A stretch of 64,000 bases of DNA from Sarcocystis neurona (Eukaryota > Apicomplexa > Conoidasida > Eucoccidiorida > Sarcocystidae): contig KL647325.1 of the NCBI GenBank assembly GCA_000727475.1, positions 547,719-611,718 on the forward strand, read 5' to 3'. Position 1 is the stretch's first letter. Each line of letters opens with the position of its first letter. The position numbers were made by a program, and so were the translations under genes. This document shows positions 11,034 to 20,660 of the stretch, piece after piece. The notes below the pieces were generated by a model. The model saw only the letters and a list, made by a program, of their open reading frames with translations. It made no database searches and was not told the origin of the DNA.

Positions 11034-13874
11034 TCACGAGAATACGCCCCAGCAGCACAAAAGCCGCCCCAACGGGAGTAGAGACAGCGGATACAGCCAC
11101 AGCAGACTGAAAGGAGCAGCTGCAGCACGCAGAGAGCAGCAGCAGTTCCCCTGACAGCAGCAGCACCGCTGGTGCCAAAAGCAGCAGCCATCTCGTGGGA
11201 GCAGCAGCAGGGAAACGCGTCGGAGGCATTGTTTTTCTGCGCGGTCGGCGCTGTAGACACGTACCCTCCGAGACGAGAGAGCGTTTCTTCTGGCGGCTCT
11301 CCGTTCCGCAGCAAGAGCAGCCACAGCGCAGCGGCAGCAGGCCCGCATAAATTCTGGGATTTTCTCGATAGTCAGCCGATTTCGTTCAACAATGCACAGC
11401 ATTGCTTGACGTGTTGTCGATCCGGATTGCTCCGCTGCCTCCGGTCTGCTTTCGTCCGTTGCCGTCCGCTGACGGTCTTGCTGTCCTTCTCTCCCAGGCC
11501 CCCCACCTTGCTGCAGTTGCCTTTCCCAGCCGTCATCCCCTGCCGCTGCAGCTGCTTCGGCAGCTGCAATTGCTCGCGCCACTGCAGCTGCTTCTGCCGC
11601 TGCAACTGCTGTCGCCGCTGCATCTGCACCTGCCGCTACAACTTCTTCTGCCGCTGCACCTGCTCCTGCCGCCGCAAGTGCTCTCGCCACTGCAGCTGCC
11701 TCTGCCGCTGCAACTGCTGTCGCCGCTGCATCTTCCCCTGCCACTACAACGTCTTCTGCCTCTGCACCTGCTTCGGCCGCTGCAAATGCTCTCGCCACTG
11801 CAGCTGCTTCTGCCGCTGCAACGGCTTCTGCCGCTGCAGCTGCTTCTGCCGCTGCAGCCGCTTCTGCCACTGCAGCCGCTTCTGCCACTGCAGCCGCTTC
11901 TGCCACTGCAGCCGCTTCTGCCACTGCAGCCGCTTCTGCCGCTGTAGTCCCTTCTGCCGCTGTAGTCCCTTCTGCCGCTGCAGTCGCTTCTGCCGCTGTA
12001 TCTATCCCTGCCGCAGCAAGTTCTGCCGCTGCACCGGCTCCTGCCACTGGAGCAGCCCCCGCTGCTGCAGGTGTTCCTGCTGGCGCTGGTGTTCGCGCTG
12101 CTACTGCGGCTCCTGCCTCTGTTGCTGAAGCTGCGGTTTCTGCCACTGCTGCAGCTGTAGCTGCTCCTGTGCTTCCTGCAGCGCCTTCGACAGCTGCGGT
12201 TGTGGCGGTTCCGCCTGGCGCTACCCTATCTACTTCGTCAGGTCTCGCTGCTCCCTCGTCTCCTGTGCTACCGAATGCCTGCCCTGCACCTGTTGCCGCT
12301 GGATCTGCTGCTGCTGTTGTCGAAGCCGTGTCTGCTGCACGTCGATCAAGCAAAAGACGTGCCTTCTTGCGAGGAGGCTCAGCGGCAGCGCCGTCGTCGT
12401 GAGAAGTTCGTCGTTTCATCGCTCCTCCTGCATCTCTTTGTCTGTCGTCTCCTGCTGGTTCTCCCCCTCCTCCTGCTGCTTCCGCTGCTGTTCCTTCTCC
12501 TCCTGCTGCTTCCGCTGCAGCTGTTCCTCCTGCCGCTGCTCCTGCCGCTGCTCCTCCTTCTGCTGCTGCTCCCCCTGCTGCTGCCCCTCCTGCTGCTGCT
12601 CCTCCTGCTGCTGCTCCTCCTGCTGGTGCTTCTTCACCTTCTCTGCTTGCAGGGGGCGCTGTCGGTGCCTGCGTGGACGTTGCGTCCAGGATTTCTCTTT
12701 TAGGCGGCGCGAATCCCATATCTACTGCCGTGGCTGCTGCCGTGGCTGCTCTGGCTCCAGCTGCTGCCGCTGCCACCAGCGCCGCAGTTGCCGCCCCTGT
12801 GGTGCCTGTTGTTGCCGCGATTGCTGTTGCTGCGGCCGCCGTCGCTGCTGCTGCTGCTGCTCTGGCCGCGGCTGCCGCTGTTGCATCCGTTGTTGCTGTG
12901 GCTGCGGCTGCTGCAACTGCTGTTGCTGCCGCTGCTGCTGTTGCTGCCGCCGTCGCTGCTGCCGTCGCTGCTGCTGCTGTCGCGTCCGCTGCTGCCGGGT
13001 CGAGCACGCACCTCTCACCGACGCCGCAGCAGCCATTCACAGCCGCGCTACTGCAGCTTTCCTCCCCTGTCTCGTGGTCGAACGGCGCGAAGAAAGCAGC
13101 TAGCGAAACGCCGAAATACTGCGAAAGCTTCTCGATAAGTCTGTCCCTGTCTATGCACTTCACGAAGAGATGCTGGTCGTATGAGGCGCTAGCGGCAAAA
13201 AACAGAGCAGCCTCTGCCGTCCATGTCGCTGCTCCTGCAGCAGGGGCTCGCTGCCTTCCGGCTTCAACGCAGCTGCTGCAGCGGGTGGGCAGTGCAGCCG
13301 AATCTTCGTGTCTTCCTCCGCCCGCTCCACGCACGTCAGCGGCTTCTGCTGTGGGTGCTCTTCCGGTATTCCCAGCTGCTGCTTCTGCTGCGCCTTCCTG
13401 TGGAGCAGCTGCTGTTGTCGCGTTCGAACCTCCTCGTCTGGCTCCTGTGTTGGGCAGTGCTGTTTCTGTGTCGGAGTCTGCTGAAGCTGCAACTGCTGCT
13501 GCTCGTTCCTCGCTCCCTGCGACGGGTTCATGTCGCGTCGCTGCCGAGAAGGCGTTGCTGCCAACACCCATGAATCCGCATGCAGTCTGGACCGCAGCCG
13601 CTGCATGCGACAGCAGTGCGTCTGGGGAAAGGTAAAAGTGTCCAGCAAGCAGAGTAGTGCAGCCTCCCTCGGTCACCGCAGCAGGAGACGCGTGTGCCGC
13701 AGCAGCAGCCGCAACAGCAGCTGTGAAGCCAGGTGGAGCCAGGATCGCAGGAACAGCAGCAAGAGTCAAAGCAGCGCGGGCAGGATCCGTCGGGACAGCA
13801 GCAGCAGCAGCTGCTAGACCAGACCGGTGGTCAGCTGCAGCAGCACAGGAAAAACGTAGCACAACAATATGCAC
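11034..13874 (-). CDS. Hypothetical alanine-rich repeat protein
   Basis: This is the largest open frame in the window (946 codons, minus strand). It opens with GTG; the first in-frame ATG is at 13571, so the 5' end may be an upstream exon. A non-repetitive stretch around residues 230-300 contains YDQHLFVKCIDRDRLIEKL and FGVSLAAFFAPFDHETGEE. Most of the rest is Ala-rich from GCA/GCT codons. Residues about 660-760 hold three 36-residue repeats (AAAEAAAVARAxAAA...) matching a 108-bp DNA period. The end is doubtful: after LTIEKIPEFMRACCRC a good donor (CGGAGG|GTACGT) lies at 11265/11264, and the downstream Leu/Cys-rich tail looks intronic. No domain is recognised; Ala runs are typical of Eimeria proteins. 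Confidence 0.5.
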   Translation of the reverse strand: MHIVVLRFSCAAAADHRSGLAAAAAAVPTDPARAALTLAAVPAILAPPGFTAAVAAAAAAHASPAAVTEGGCTTLLAGHFYLSPDALLSHAAAAVQTACGFMGVGSNAFSAATRHEPVAGSEERAAAVAASADSDTETALPNTGARRGGSNATTAAAPQEGAAEAAAGNTGRAPTAEAADVRGAGGGRHEDSAALPTRCSSCVEAGRQRAPAAGAATWTAEAALFFAASASYDQHLFVKCIDRDRLIEKLSQYFGVSLAAFFAPFDHETGEESCSSAAVNGCCGVGERCVLDPAAADATAAAATAAATAAATAAAAATAVAAAAATATTDATAAAAARAAAAAATAAAATAIAATTGTTGAATAALVAAAAAGARAATAAATAVDMGFAPPKREILDATSTQAPTAPPASREGEEAPAGGAAAGGAAAGGAAAGGAAAEGGAAAGAAAGGTAAAEAAGGEGTAAEAAGGGGEPAGDDRQRDAGGAMKRRTSHDDGAAAEPPRKKARLLLDRRAADTASTTAAADPAATGAGQAFGSTGDEGAARPDEVDRVAPGGTATTAAVEGAAGSTGAATAAAVAETAASATEAGAAVAARTPAPAGTPAAAGAAPVAGAGAAAELAAAGIDTAAEATAAAEGTTAAEGTTAAEAAAVAEAAAVAEAAAVAEAAAVAEAAAAAEAAAAAEAVAAAEAAAVARAFAAAEAGAEAEDVVVAGEDAAATAVAAAEAAAVARALAAAGAGAAAEEVVAAGADAAATAVAAAEAAAVARAIAAAEAAAAAGDDGWERQLQQGGGPGREGQQDRQRTATDESRPEAAEQSGSTTRQAMLCIVERNRLTIEKIPEFMRACCRCAVAALAAERRAARRNALSSRRVRVYSADRAEKQCLRRVSLLLLPRDGCCFWHQRCCCCQGNCCCSLRAAAAPFSLLWLYPLSLLPLGRLLCCWGVFS
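11577..12001 (-). repeat. 108-bp and 18-bp coding tandem repeats
   Basis: Within the Ala-rich frame, a 108-bp unit with core CGCCACTGCAGCTGC starts at 11577, 11685 and 11793. It is followed by about ten copies of an 18-bp unit (CTTCTGCCACTGCAGCCG and variants) to about 12001. Read on the minus strand these give 36-residue and 6-residue Ala-rich repeats with conserved Glu, Val and Arg positions. Confidence 0.85.
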
Positions 13875-14345
13875 AGGATCACCTACTTGAGCAGTGGCCC
13901 CACGGGCGCCCGCGGCAGAAGAAGCAGAAGCAGATGCAGCAGCTAAAGAACGAACAGCAGCAGGCGCACCGTCAAGTTAGCGCACGCAGAAGCAGCACCG
14001 CAGCGTCACTACCAGCACGTGCAGCACTTCTTAGACGAAGTGGAAGAGCAGCAGAAGACGCCGAAGCAACTCGCGTGGCAGGGGGACCCCACACCGCAGC
14101 AGGGCGGAAAACGAGGCACAATACCACACAAATACGCAGCAGCGAGATGACCTGCAGCAACAGGAGCACCTCGGGCAGCACCAGGGATGGAATCACGTGC
14201 ACCAGCAGCACGACTTCCCTCCGCAGCACGCAGAACAGCAGTAACACGAGAACCTGCAGAGGCAGCGCTACCAGCAGCAGCAATCACAGCAGCAGCAGTA
14301 GCAGCAGCAGCAGCACTCACAGCAGCGGCGGTAACAGCAGCAGCA
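13655..14345 (+). pseudogene. Decayed or frame-shifted Gln-rich coding region
   Basis: A Gln/His/Asp/Glu-rich reading on the plus strand passes through all three frames. One frame reads PQQETRVPQQQPQQQL, meets TGA at 13722, and continues SQVEPGSQEQQQESKQRGQD to about 13980. The next frame carries QRHYQHVQHFLDEVEEQQK and IPHKYAAAR, ending at TGA 14148. The third carries QQRDDLQQQEHLGQHQGWNH, then TAA at 14242 and TAG at 14299 inside Gln runs. Each shift is +1. One of the frames also stays open as a Ser/Thr-rich 241-codon frame to 14458. The pattern suggests a pseudogene, assembly indels, or very short introns. It lies between two minus-strand frames. Confidence 0.35.
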
Positions 14346-14761
14346 CCAGCAGCACCTCCGGCAGCGGCGAGAACGGCACAGGAGCAGCCGCAGGACTAGT
14401 CCCTTCGCAGCACTCTCAACAGCGGTACGAGACGCACCAGCAGACGCAGCGCTACTAGCGGTAGTCACAGTGGCAGCAACACTATCAGCAGCAGCAGTGG
14501 CACAAACAGCAACAGCAGCAGCTGCACCGTGGAGGGGAGCAGCACGTGTCCACGGATCAGGAGAGTGGGTAAGCTTGGGACGGTGGCGAAAGAACAGCGC
14601 GGGCAGGAGACGCAGGAACTGTAGCAGCAACGGGACAGAGAATAGGCGACCCTAAAGCAGCATTAACCAGGTCGTCGCACAGCGGCGGGATAAGCGCTTG
14701 TCTGCATCACAGACAAACCCGGAGAGAGTCGAGGCAGTCCCTTAAGAGCGGTCACACATAC

Positions 14762-15543
14762 CTTGGGTCGCATGCTGAGGCGCATGGGCGGCGTCTTGTC
14801 GATCTGCCTGCTGCATCTGCAGCTCCTGTTGTTGCCGCACGAACTCTTGATGCTGGCGCTGCAACCAGGCGTAATAGCGATAGTGCTGTTCGCGCACATA
14901 GTGCTGCTGCCAGTGGGTGTAAAGCCACTGCCGCGGCTGACGATGCTGTCCTCCCTGCTGGTGCTCGCGAAAGATTGTCTGTGGGAGCTGCTGGCGAGTC
15001 TGTCTGTGGCGCTGCTGCTGCCGGGCCTGCGGAGATCCATGCCGTCGCTGCTGCCCGTGCTGCGTCTCGTGCCGCTGCGTGCGTCGCTGTTGATGCTGAC
15101 TCAGACGAATCTGCTGCAGCAGATCCTGCAGCTGGTCGTCGTCTTCGTCGTCAAATCCTTCGCGAACGTGCTGTTCCTGCAGCATCTGGAGGTTGCGGTG
15201 GCGCCGCAGCAGTCGCGCGTGCTGCTGCAGCTGTCGCTGCCTTCGGGCGTGTGTCTGGTGCTCTGTCCGCCACCCGTCCTGCTGGTGCTGTCGCTGCTGG
15301 TGACGGTGCGCGCGTCGCTCCTGCTGCTGAGCCGCCCGCGCCTGCTGCTGCAGCTGTTGCTGTCGCTGGTAAAGCTCCTGCTGCTCTTGGGAGTAGTGCT
15401 GCTGCTGCAGCCAAACCTGGTGCTCCATCTGCCGCAGCTGCTGCAGCAGCAGCTCCACCTTCCGCGGGGCCGTCGTCTCCGGCAAAATCTTGCAGCACGA
15501 GTGGCATGCCGGAGGAAACACGACAGGCAGAAGTCCGCGGGGC
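14762..15543 (-). CDS. Putative exon of a Gln/His/Arg-rich coiled-coil protein
   Basis: This minus-strand exon is bounded by an acceptor (GACTGAGCAG) before 15543 and a canonical donor (CAAG|GTATGTG) at 14762/14761. The only in-frame stop downstream, at 14742, is past the donor. It encodes about 260 residues, starting PRGLLPVVFPPACHSCCKIL, then VELLLQQLRQMEHQVWLQQQ. The rest is Gln/Arg/His-rich helix-forming sequence with an acidic patch, EGFDDEDDDQLQDLL, about halfway. Heptad-like spacing suggests coiled coil. The short next exon could begin at an acceptor (CTGTGATGCAG) near 14704, giving a compatible phase. No domain is known. Confidence 0.45.
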
Positions 15544-15589
15544 CTGCTCAGTCAACGCACACACCCGCAAACTAACTCCAGCACTTCTT

Positions 15590-15774
15590 CTCCCCTCTTG
15601 CTGCAGCATCCTGCTCCGGCTCCTGCACCCTGCTGCGGGTGCTGCGTCCCGCAGCTGTCGGTATTGCATCGCCCGCTGCCGCTGCTGCCTCACCTCTACG
15701 CACTGTCCTCTCTGTGACCCGGTCTGCTGCTGGTGTTCTGGCTCCTGCTGTGGCTGCTCATGTGGCTGCTGCAT
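15590..15774 (-). CDS. Putative first exon, Gln-rich protein
   Basis: An in-frame ATG at 15774 begins MQQPHEQPQQEPEHQQQTGS. The frame stays Gln/Arg-rich to about 15600, after which the same frame turns into Ala-rich shadow of the exon at 14762-15543. It is probably spliced to that exon, but no donor in the right phase could be fixed, so the right-hand limit is approximate. The frame is also open upstream to a TAA near 15910, so the start may lie further out. Confidence 0.35.
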
Positions 15775-15914
15775 TTTCGACACTGACTGCCGCAGCAGAC
15801 TCTTGCTACCGTCTTGGTGGCTTGTCGCCGTGTCGCAGCGACATCGGCCGTTGCTGTCCTTGTGTGTCGCTGCTGCCGCTTCTGTCCCCCTGCATCTCCG
15901 CTGGCTTTATTAAT

Positions 15915-16162
15915 GCTGCTCCACTGCAATTTCCTACCCGCGCATGCGTCTCAACATGTAACCCACACACACTAATCTATATATCTACGAGGGCACGCAC
16001 ACGTGAACCGATGTATACACATGTATGTGTATCTACGCGAGAGTGTACACAGGAATACACAGGACAACAGTCAGGACGTCCGTGAAGTAGCATGGATGTA
16101 CGCTCTTGAGGAGAATATATATATAAAGGGAAAGAGAGAGGGACGTCTACTCTCATATATGC

Positions 16163-16198
<36 letters not shown>

Positions 16199-17203
16199 AT
16201 ATATACACTTTCCTTTTCTTGATATACATATACATGTATACGGAAACGTTGATGTACAAGTGTGTATGCATGGACCAGGACGGGCACTCGTGCTTCACAG
16301 ATCTACTGCATGAAAAATACAGCCTGTCTCGTCGTTCTTCTGTACGAGTAGTATGTTCATGCGGGTACAAATGCATGTACGTACAACGGTTCACTCATGC
16401 ATCCTGCCTCTCCATATATAAATGGATGCACATATATATATACATATATATACGCGTCGGTGGCCTGCTGACAGACGCGTACATTTTCTGCGCCGTAGTC
16501 TCTGCCTGTCATATGCTTGTTGTACATATACGCGTGTGCGCACACGTGTGTATACCTGCAACTCGGAATCCCGACACAAACACGTGTCAATTTCGCACGC
16601 AGGAGCGTCCGGTGTGGGGTGCTACATGAAGCCCATGGCCCTTCTACAGCGACGGGTCCCTCCCGCGGCAAGTGTCACATCTCCTGCATGCATGGTCTAA
16701 CTATCATGGTGCGTGCGCGGAGCAGCCGTGCAGAGTACGGCGACGTCTGGCGAGTGTGGCGGGCTTCTCAGACACTTCACTCATACACCAACCAACTTTC
16801 GCCTGCTGCTGCACGCATGCGGTGACTGCACACATTCGGTCGCCGGCACGGATGACGAGACATGCGTCTAAGGAAAAAAAAAACGCACGCGTGTAGAGGG
16901 GGCGCGCGCGTCTGCTTGCGTGCCTAGGGACTGCATGCACGCACGTTCTACGCATGCACACGCGCCTACAGAGGGAGCGCACATGCACACGTGCGTGTCC
17001 CCACGGACACCCGTCAGTCCCCGGGCCTCCTCCGCATGTCCACGGCTGTGTCTCTACCCCTGCCCCGTGCCCATAGAAGCACATGCATATAAAGGCACTT
17101 TTGACGTACACGAGCACTGCCGTACACGCATGCACTGACTTCCGTGAAGTGCGCATGCGTCGAAGGCCCTGAGGAATGCACTTACAAATAGACAAGTTTC
17201 TGC
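15915..17203. other. Non-coding stretch with TA tracts and possible promoter
   Basis: No gene is supported. A long (TA)n tract lies at about 16158-16205 and others near 16430-16455. TGCATGCA octamers occur at 16685 and 16932, and a TATAAA at 17088-17093 about 110 bp before the next ATG frame. Confidence 0.4.
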
Positions 17204-17530
17204 ATGTCTCCGAAGCACAGCCCCTCCTTTCGTGGAGAGGACTCGAGCAACACCAGCAGCATCAGCGCCAGCGTCGGCTCGTCTCGAGCTGCACACACAC
17301 CCACAAAGCACATGCAGTCAAGAGAGGAGAACTGCACGCAAGCAAGCTCCTGCTCGTACACGAGAGACGATCTGCACCTGTCTGCTGCTCCAGGCTCCTG
17401 CGTGCAGACAAATTCTGCTCAAGAAGCTCTTCCTCTTCTGTCGCCACAGACTGTGCAGCAGCAGTCCGGCACTTCCACAGAGAAAGCGCAACAGCGCACA
17501 GGCAGCACGCGGCCACGTGCAGCCCTTTAG
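17204..17530 (+). CDS. Hypothetical Ser/Thr/Gln-rich small protein
   Basis: A true ATG at 17204 opens 108 codons to a TAG at 17530. The product starts MSPKHSPSFRGEDSSNTSSI and is polar, rich in Ser, Thr, Gln and Ala, with no hydrophobic segment or recognised domain. CAG words are on the plus strand here, consistent with plus-strand coding. A TATAAA lies about 110 bp upstream. The other two plus frames are open as well, as is usual in CAG-rich DNA, so the call is tentative. It could be a complete single-exon gene or a first exon. Confidence 0.35.
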   Translation: MSPKHSPSFRGEDSSNTSSISASVGSSRAAHTPTKHMQSREENCTQASSCSYTRDDLHLSAAPGSCVQTNSAQEALPLLSPQTVQQQSGTSTEKAQQRTGSTRPRAAL

Positions 17531-17963
17531 CACTGCAAATACGAGGAGCAGCGCATGCACTCACACGTGTGTCTCCTCAAACGTATACGTGTAGCATGCC
17601 GTCGTACATATGTCTACAAAAAATATATTTATAGCATGAGGCCACCTGCGTGTCTTCAGAAGCTCTTTCCAGGCGGCAGCGCCCGTTCGCGACGACGTTG
17701 CACGTGGATCTCTCCACGACGCAGGTGTACATCGAAGCAGCCGCGTGGGCGCACACACACCAACGCGTGTTCACACACATATATCTATATATATAGTTAC
17801 ACACATACGTATATATAGGTAGTTACACATATATCTATATATACCTTCATCTGCTTCCCTCTACCCTTGTGGCCACAGAGAGGCAGAGAGACAGAGAGCG
17901 GAGAATATTCGTATACGTGCTTCTACGTACGGATGAGACACATACACAGAGTGAGAAGCTGGT
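17531..17963. other. Short intergenic stretch with TA tracts
   Basis: No gene is seen. TA/CATA tracts lie at about 17780-17845. The minus-strand Gln-rich frame ends immediately to the right, so this may contain its 3' untranslated region. Confidence 0.4.
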
Positions 17964-20660
17964 TCAAAAGTGAGCTGCCTGCAGCCCCTGCCAAGCGGGA
18001 GGCCTACCAAGAAGAACATGCTTCGACTTGTACTTCTCCAGTCCACAGGTGCAGTGCATTGGATCTCTCCCGCAGGTAACGCAGCAGTTGCAGTTTTGCT
18101 GCTGCTGTTGTTGCGGCTGTCGGCTGTGGCTCTCCCGCGTGACCGACGCCTCTGGTGGAGCACTACCACCAGCAGTTCCTGACGTTGGTGGAGCCGCAGT
18201 ATTCGGAAGCTGCCTTCCTGCGAGTTCTCCCCGTCCGTCTTCCACACCACTACGATGCTGCGCTTGCTGTCCGTGATGCGTCTGCTGCTCCATTGCTTGC
18301 TCCGGCTGCTGTTGGTACAGCACTTCCTGCCGCGGCCCTAGTTGCTGCAGCCGCTGCAATTGGTGGCCCTCCTCCTGCTGCTCTTGCACTTGCCGCGGCT
18401 GCTGCTCTAGCTGCGGCGCTGGCGGCTCTGTTTCCTGCTCCAGCTGCCGCTCTTGCTGCTCCGCTCGCTGCTCCGCTTGCTGCTCCGCTTGCTGCTGGTC
18501 CTGCTGCTGCGGCGCCTGTTGCGGCTCTTCTACCCGCAGCGCTTGCTGCTCTGGTTCCTGCTCCAGTTGCTGCTCTTGTTGCTCCGCTTGCTCCTCTGGC
18601 GGCTGCTGCTGCAGCTCTTGTTGCGTCTGTTGCGGTAGTTGCTGCGCTTGCTGTTCGGGTTGCTGGCGCTGCGGCAGCAGGAGCTGCGCTTGGTGGGTCT
18701 CCTCAAGCTGCTGCTGAACGAGTTCCGGCTGCTGTTCTAGCTGTTGCGCTCGCTGCTCCGGTTGCTGCTGCTGCTGCATCACTGGGTGCACCCGCTGCTG
18801 TACGTGCTGCGCCTGTCTCAATGGCTGCTGCTGCTGCTGCACCCTCTGTGCCTGCAGCTGCTGCTGGGAGAGGTGCTGGCACTGCAGCACTAGCTGCTGT
18901 TGCAGTTGGATCAGCTGTTGCTGCGATTCGTGTTGCTGCCGCACTTGCGGCAACTGCAGCACACATGGCGAGTGTTGCAGTAGCTGCTGTGGCTGGTGCA
19001 GTGCAGGCTGCAGCTGCGCTGGTGGCTGCTGCTGTTGCAGCTGTTGCTGGGGTTCCACCGTATGCCGTTGCAGGTGCTGGTAATGTTGCTGCAGCTGTTG
19101 CTGCGCCAGTTGCTGCGGCTGTAGTTGCTGCCGTCCCTGCAGTTGTTGCTCCTCCTGCAGCACCTGTTGTTGCGACTCCTGCTCATGCTGTGCCGGCTGC
19201 CCTTGTTGTGGCTGCTCTTGTTGTGGTCGCTGCTGCTGTTGCTGCTGCTGGTACTGCAGCACTTGCTCCCGCGCTCCTTGCTGCTGCAGGACGTGGCGCT
19301 GCTGCGGGTTCTGCTGCTGCTGCTGCACTTGATATTGCTCAGCAAGGCGCATTTGGTAATACTGCCACTGCTGCTGCACCGCCACCAGCTGTTGCTGCTG
19401 CAGCTGCAGTTGCTGTCGCTGCTGCTCCGCCACCAGCTGCTGTTGGCCCAGCAGCTGCTGCTGCAGTTGCTGTCGCTGCTGCTCCGCCACCAGCTGCTGT
19501 TGGGCCAGCAGCTGTTGTTGCAGTAGCTGTTGCTGCAGTAGCTGTCGCTGCTGCTGCTGGTCCAGCTGCTGTGGGCCCAGCAGCTGTTGGTGCAGTTGCT
19601 GTCGCTGCTGCTGCTCCCGCCGCTGCTGCTGTTGACCCAGCAGCTGCTGCTGCAGGTGTTGTCGCTGAAGCTGCAGTTGCTGCTGCTGCGCGAGCGCTCC
19701 TTGAGGGCCTCCTGCTGAGGTAGTAGTTGCTGTTGGGTCTTCTTGGTTTCTGCGGTTCGACGAGCGGTGGCAGCTGCAACTGCAGCAAGGAAACGGCCTC
19801 CGCCCGCTGGCGCTGTTCAAGTTGCTGCCGCTGCTGCTGATGTACCTTCCCTCAGCCGGAGGATAGACAATGTTGCACAAAGCCAGCAGCAGATATGGGT
19901 GTCGTACGTAGCGGATACCCTCCGCAACAACGGCTCGCGCAGCTTCGACTGTAGCGACGCTACAGCAGTCGCACGCCACCGGTGCTGCTTCTCGTCTTTC
20001 CGTGCCAGCATTTCCTTCTGCTGCTGCGATATTCCTGCGTGCTATGGCAGTGTCTCTCACCTCAATTGCAGTGTGCTGCGCCGCGCCTTGTGCCACCTGC
20101 TGCTGTTGTTCTGTGCGCTGCTCCTCCTGCTGCTGGGGTAACCGCTCGGGAGGTTGCTGCTGCTGATGCTCCTCTACCACCTCTTCGACTCGCTGCGGGT
20201 GCTCCAGTTCCTCCTCCTCCTGCTGCTGCTGTTCACGGTGATGCTGCTGGTGCTGTTGTGGCTGGTCGGGCCCTTGCAGATGCTGCCGCTGTTGCTGCTC
20301 CACTGCCTCAACACGAGGCGCGAGCTGCTCCGTGTGTTGCTGCTGTGCTGCTTCGACGGCAGCGACCCCGAGGATGTTGTTGCTGCCACTGCTCCCCCCC
20401 CCACGGCTACTGCTACTGCTGTTGGGACCCAAAGCGGTGCTGCTGCCTGTGCCGTCCTGCAGTGCGCGGGCTGCTGCTGCTGCTGCCGTTGCTGCTGCAC
20501 TTGCTATGCTCAGGGGCATGGTGCTATAAGAGGTGCCTCGACGACGGCGACGCGCCTGCACCGGCAGCAGCTGCAGCAGATCCCACGGTTGGGGGAAGGC
20601 AAAGGCGAGCTGAGCAACTGCAGCAACAGCAGCGCCCCATCGCAACAAGCCCAGCAGCAC
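17964..20660 (-). CDS. Hypothetical polyglutamine-rich protein with Cys-rich C-terminus
   Basis: This is an 898-codon minus-strand frame. It opens with GTG and has no ATG back to the upstream TGA near 20720, so the start is an upstream exon or the internal ATG in SYSTMPLSIASAAATA (residue 48). Residues 1-22 look like a signal peptide (MLLGLLRWGAAVAAVAQLAF), but this depends on the unknown start. A non-repetitive stretch (about 230-290) includes IRYVRHPYLLLALCNIVYPP. Residues about 320-830 are long Gln runs from CAG codons with Leu, Val and Glu. The C-terminus is Cys-rich, NCNCCVTCGRDPMHCTCG, a possible metal-binding cluster, and ends at a TGA. The Ala- and Leu-rich plus-strand frames opposite are shadows. 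Confidence 0.5.
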   Translation of the reverse strand: MLLGLLRWGAAVAAVAQLAFAFPQPWDLLQLLPVQARRRRRGTSYSTMPLSIASAAATAAAAAARALQDGTGSSTALGPNSSSSSRGGGSSGSNNILGVAAVEAAQQQHTEQLAPRVEAVEQQQRQHLQGPDQPQQHQQHHREQQQQEEEELEHPQRVEEVVEEHQQQQPPERLPQQQEEQRTEQQQQVAQGAAQHTAIEVRDTAIARRNIAAAEGNAGTERREAAPVACDCCSVATVEAARAVVAEGIRYVRHPYLLLALCNIVYPPAEGRYISSSGSNLNSASGRRPFPCCSCSCHRSSNRRNQEDPTATTTSAGGPQGALAQQQQLQLQRQHLQQQLLGQQQQRREQQQRQQLHQQLLGPQQLDQQQQRQLLQQQLLQQQLLAQQQLVAEQQRQQLQQQLLGQQQLVAEQQRQQLQLQQQQLVAVQQQWQYYQMRLAEQYQVQQQQQNPQQRHVLQQQGAREQVLQYQQQQQQQRPQQEQPQQGQPAQHEQESQQQVLQEEQQLQGRQQLQPQQLAQQQLQQHYQHLQRHTVEPQQQLQQQQPPAQLQPALHQPQQLLQHSPCVLQLPQVRQQHESQQQLIQLQQQLVLQCQHLSQQQLQAQRVQQQQQPLRQAQHVQQRVHPVMQQQQQPEQRAQQLEQQPELVQQQLEETHQAQLLLPQRQQPEQQAQQLPQQTQQELQQQPPEEQAEQQEQQLEQEPEQQALRVEEPQQAPQQQDQQQAEQQAEQRAEQQERQLEQETEPPAPQLEQQPRQVQEQQEEGHQLQRLQQLGPRQEVLYQQQPEQAMEQQTHHGQQAQHRSGVEDGRGELAGRQLPNTAAPPTSGTAGGSAPPEASVTRESHSRQPQQQQQQNCNCCVTCGRDPMHCTCGLEKYKSKHVLLGRPPAWQGLQAAHF

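Noticed and set aside
11050..11314. Alternative minus frame reading RNGEPPEETLSRLGGYVSTA and onward
   Set aside because: It looks polar and plausible but overlaps the Ala-rich frame's end in another phase with no connecting acceptor. It is kept only as a sign that the exon end is misplaced.
14763..15575. 270-codon Leu-rich plus frame
   Set aside because: It is a shadow of the minus-strand Gln-rich exon bounded by good splice sites.
18155..19723. 522-codon Ala-rich plus frame
   Set aside because: It lies wholly opposite the 898-codon Gln-rich minus frame, which has non-repetitive segments and a Cys-rich end that the plus frame lacks.
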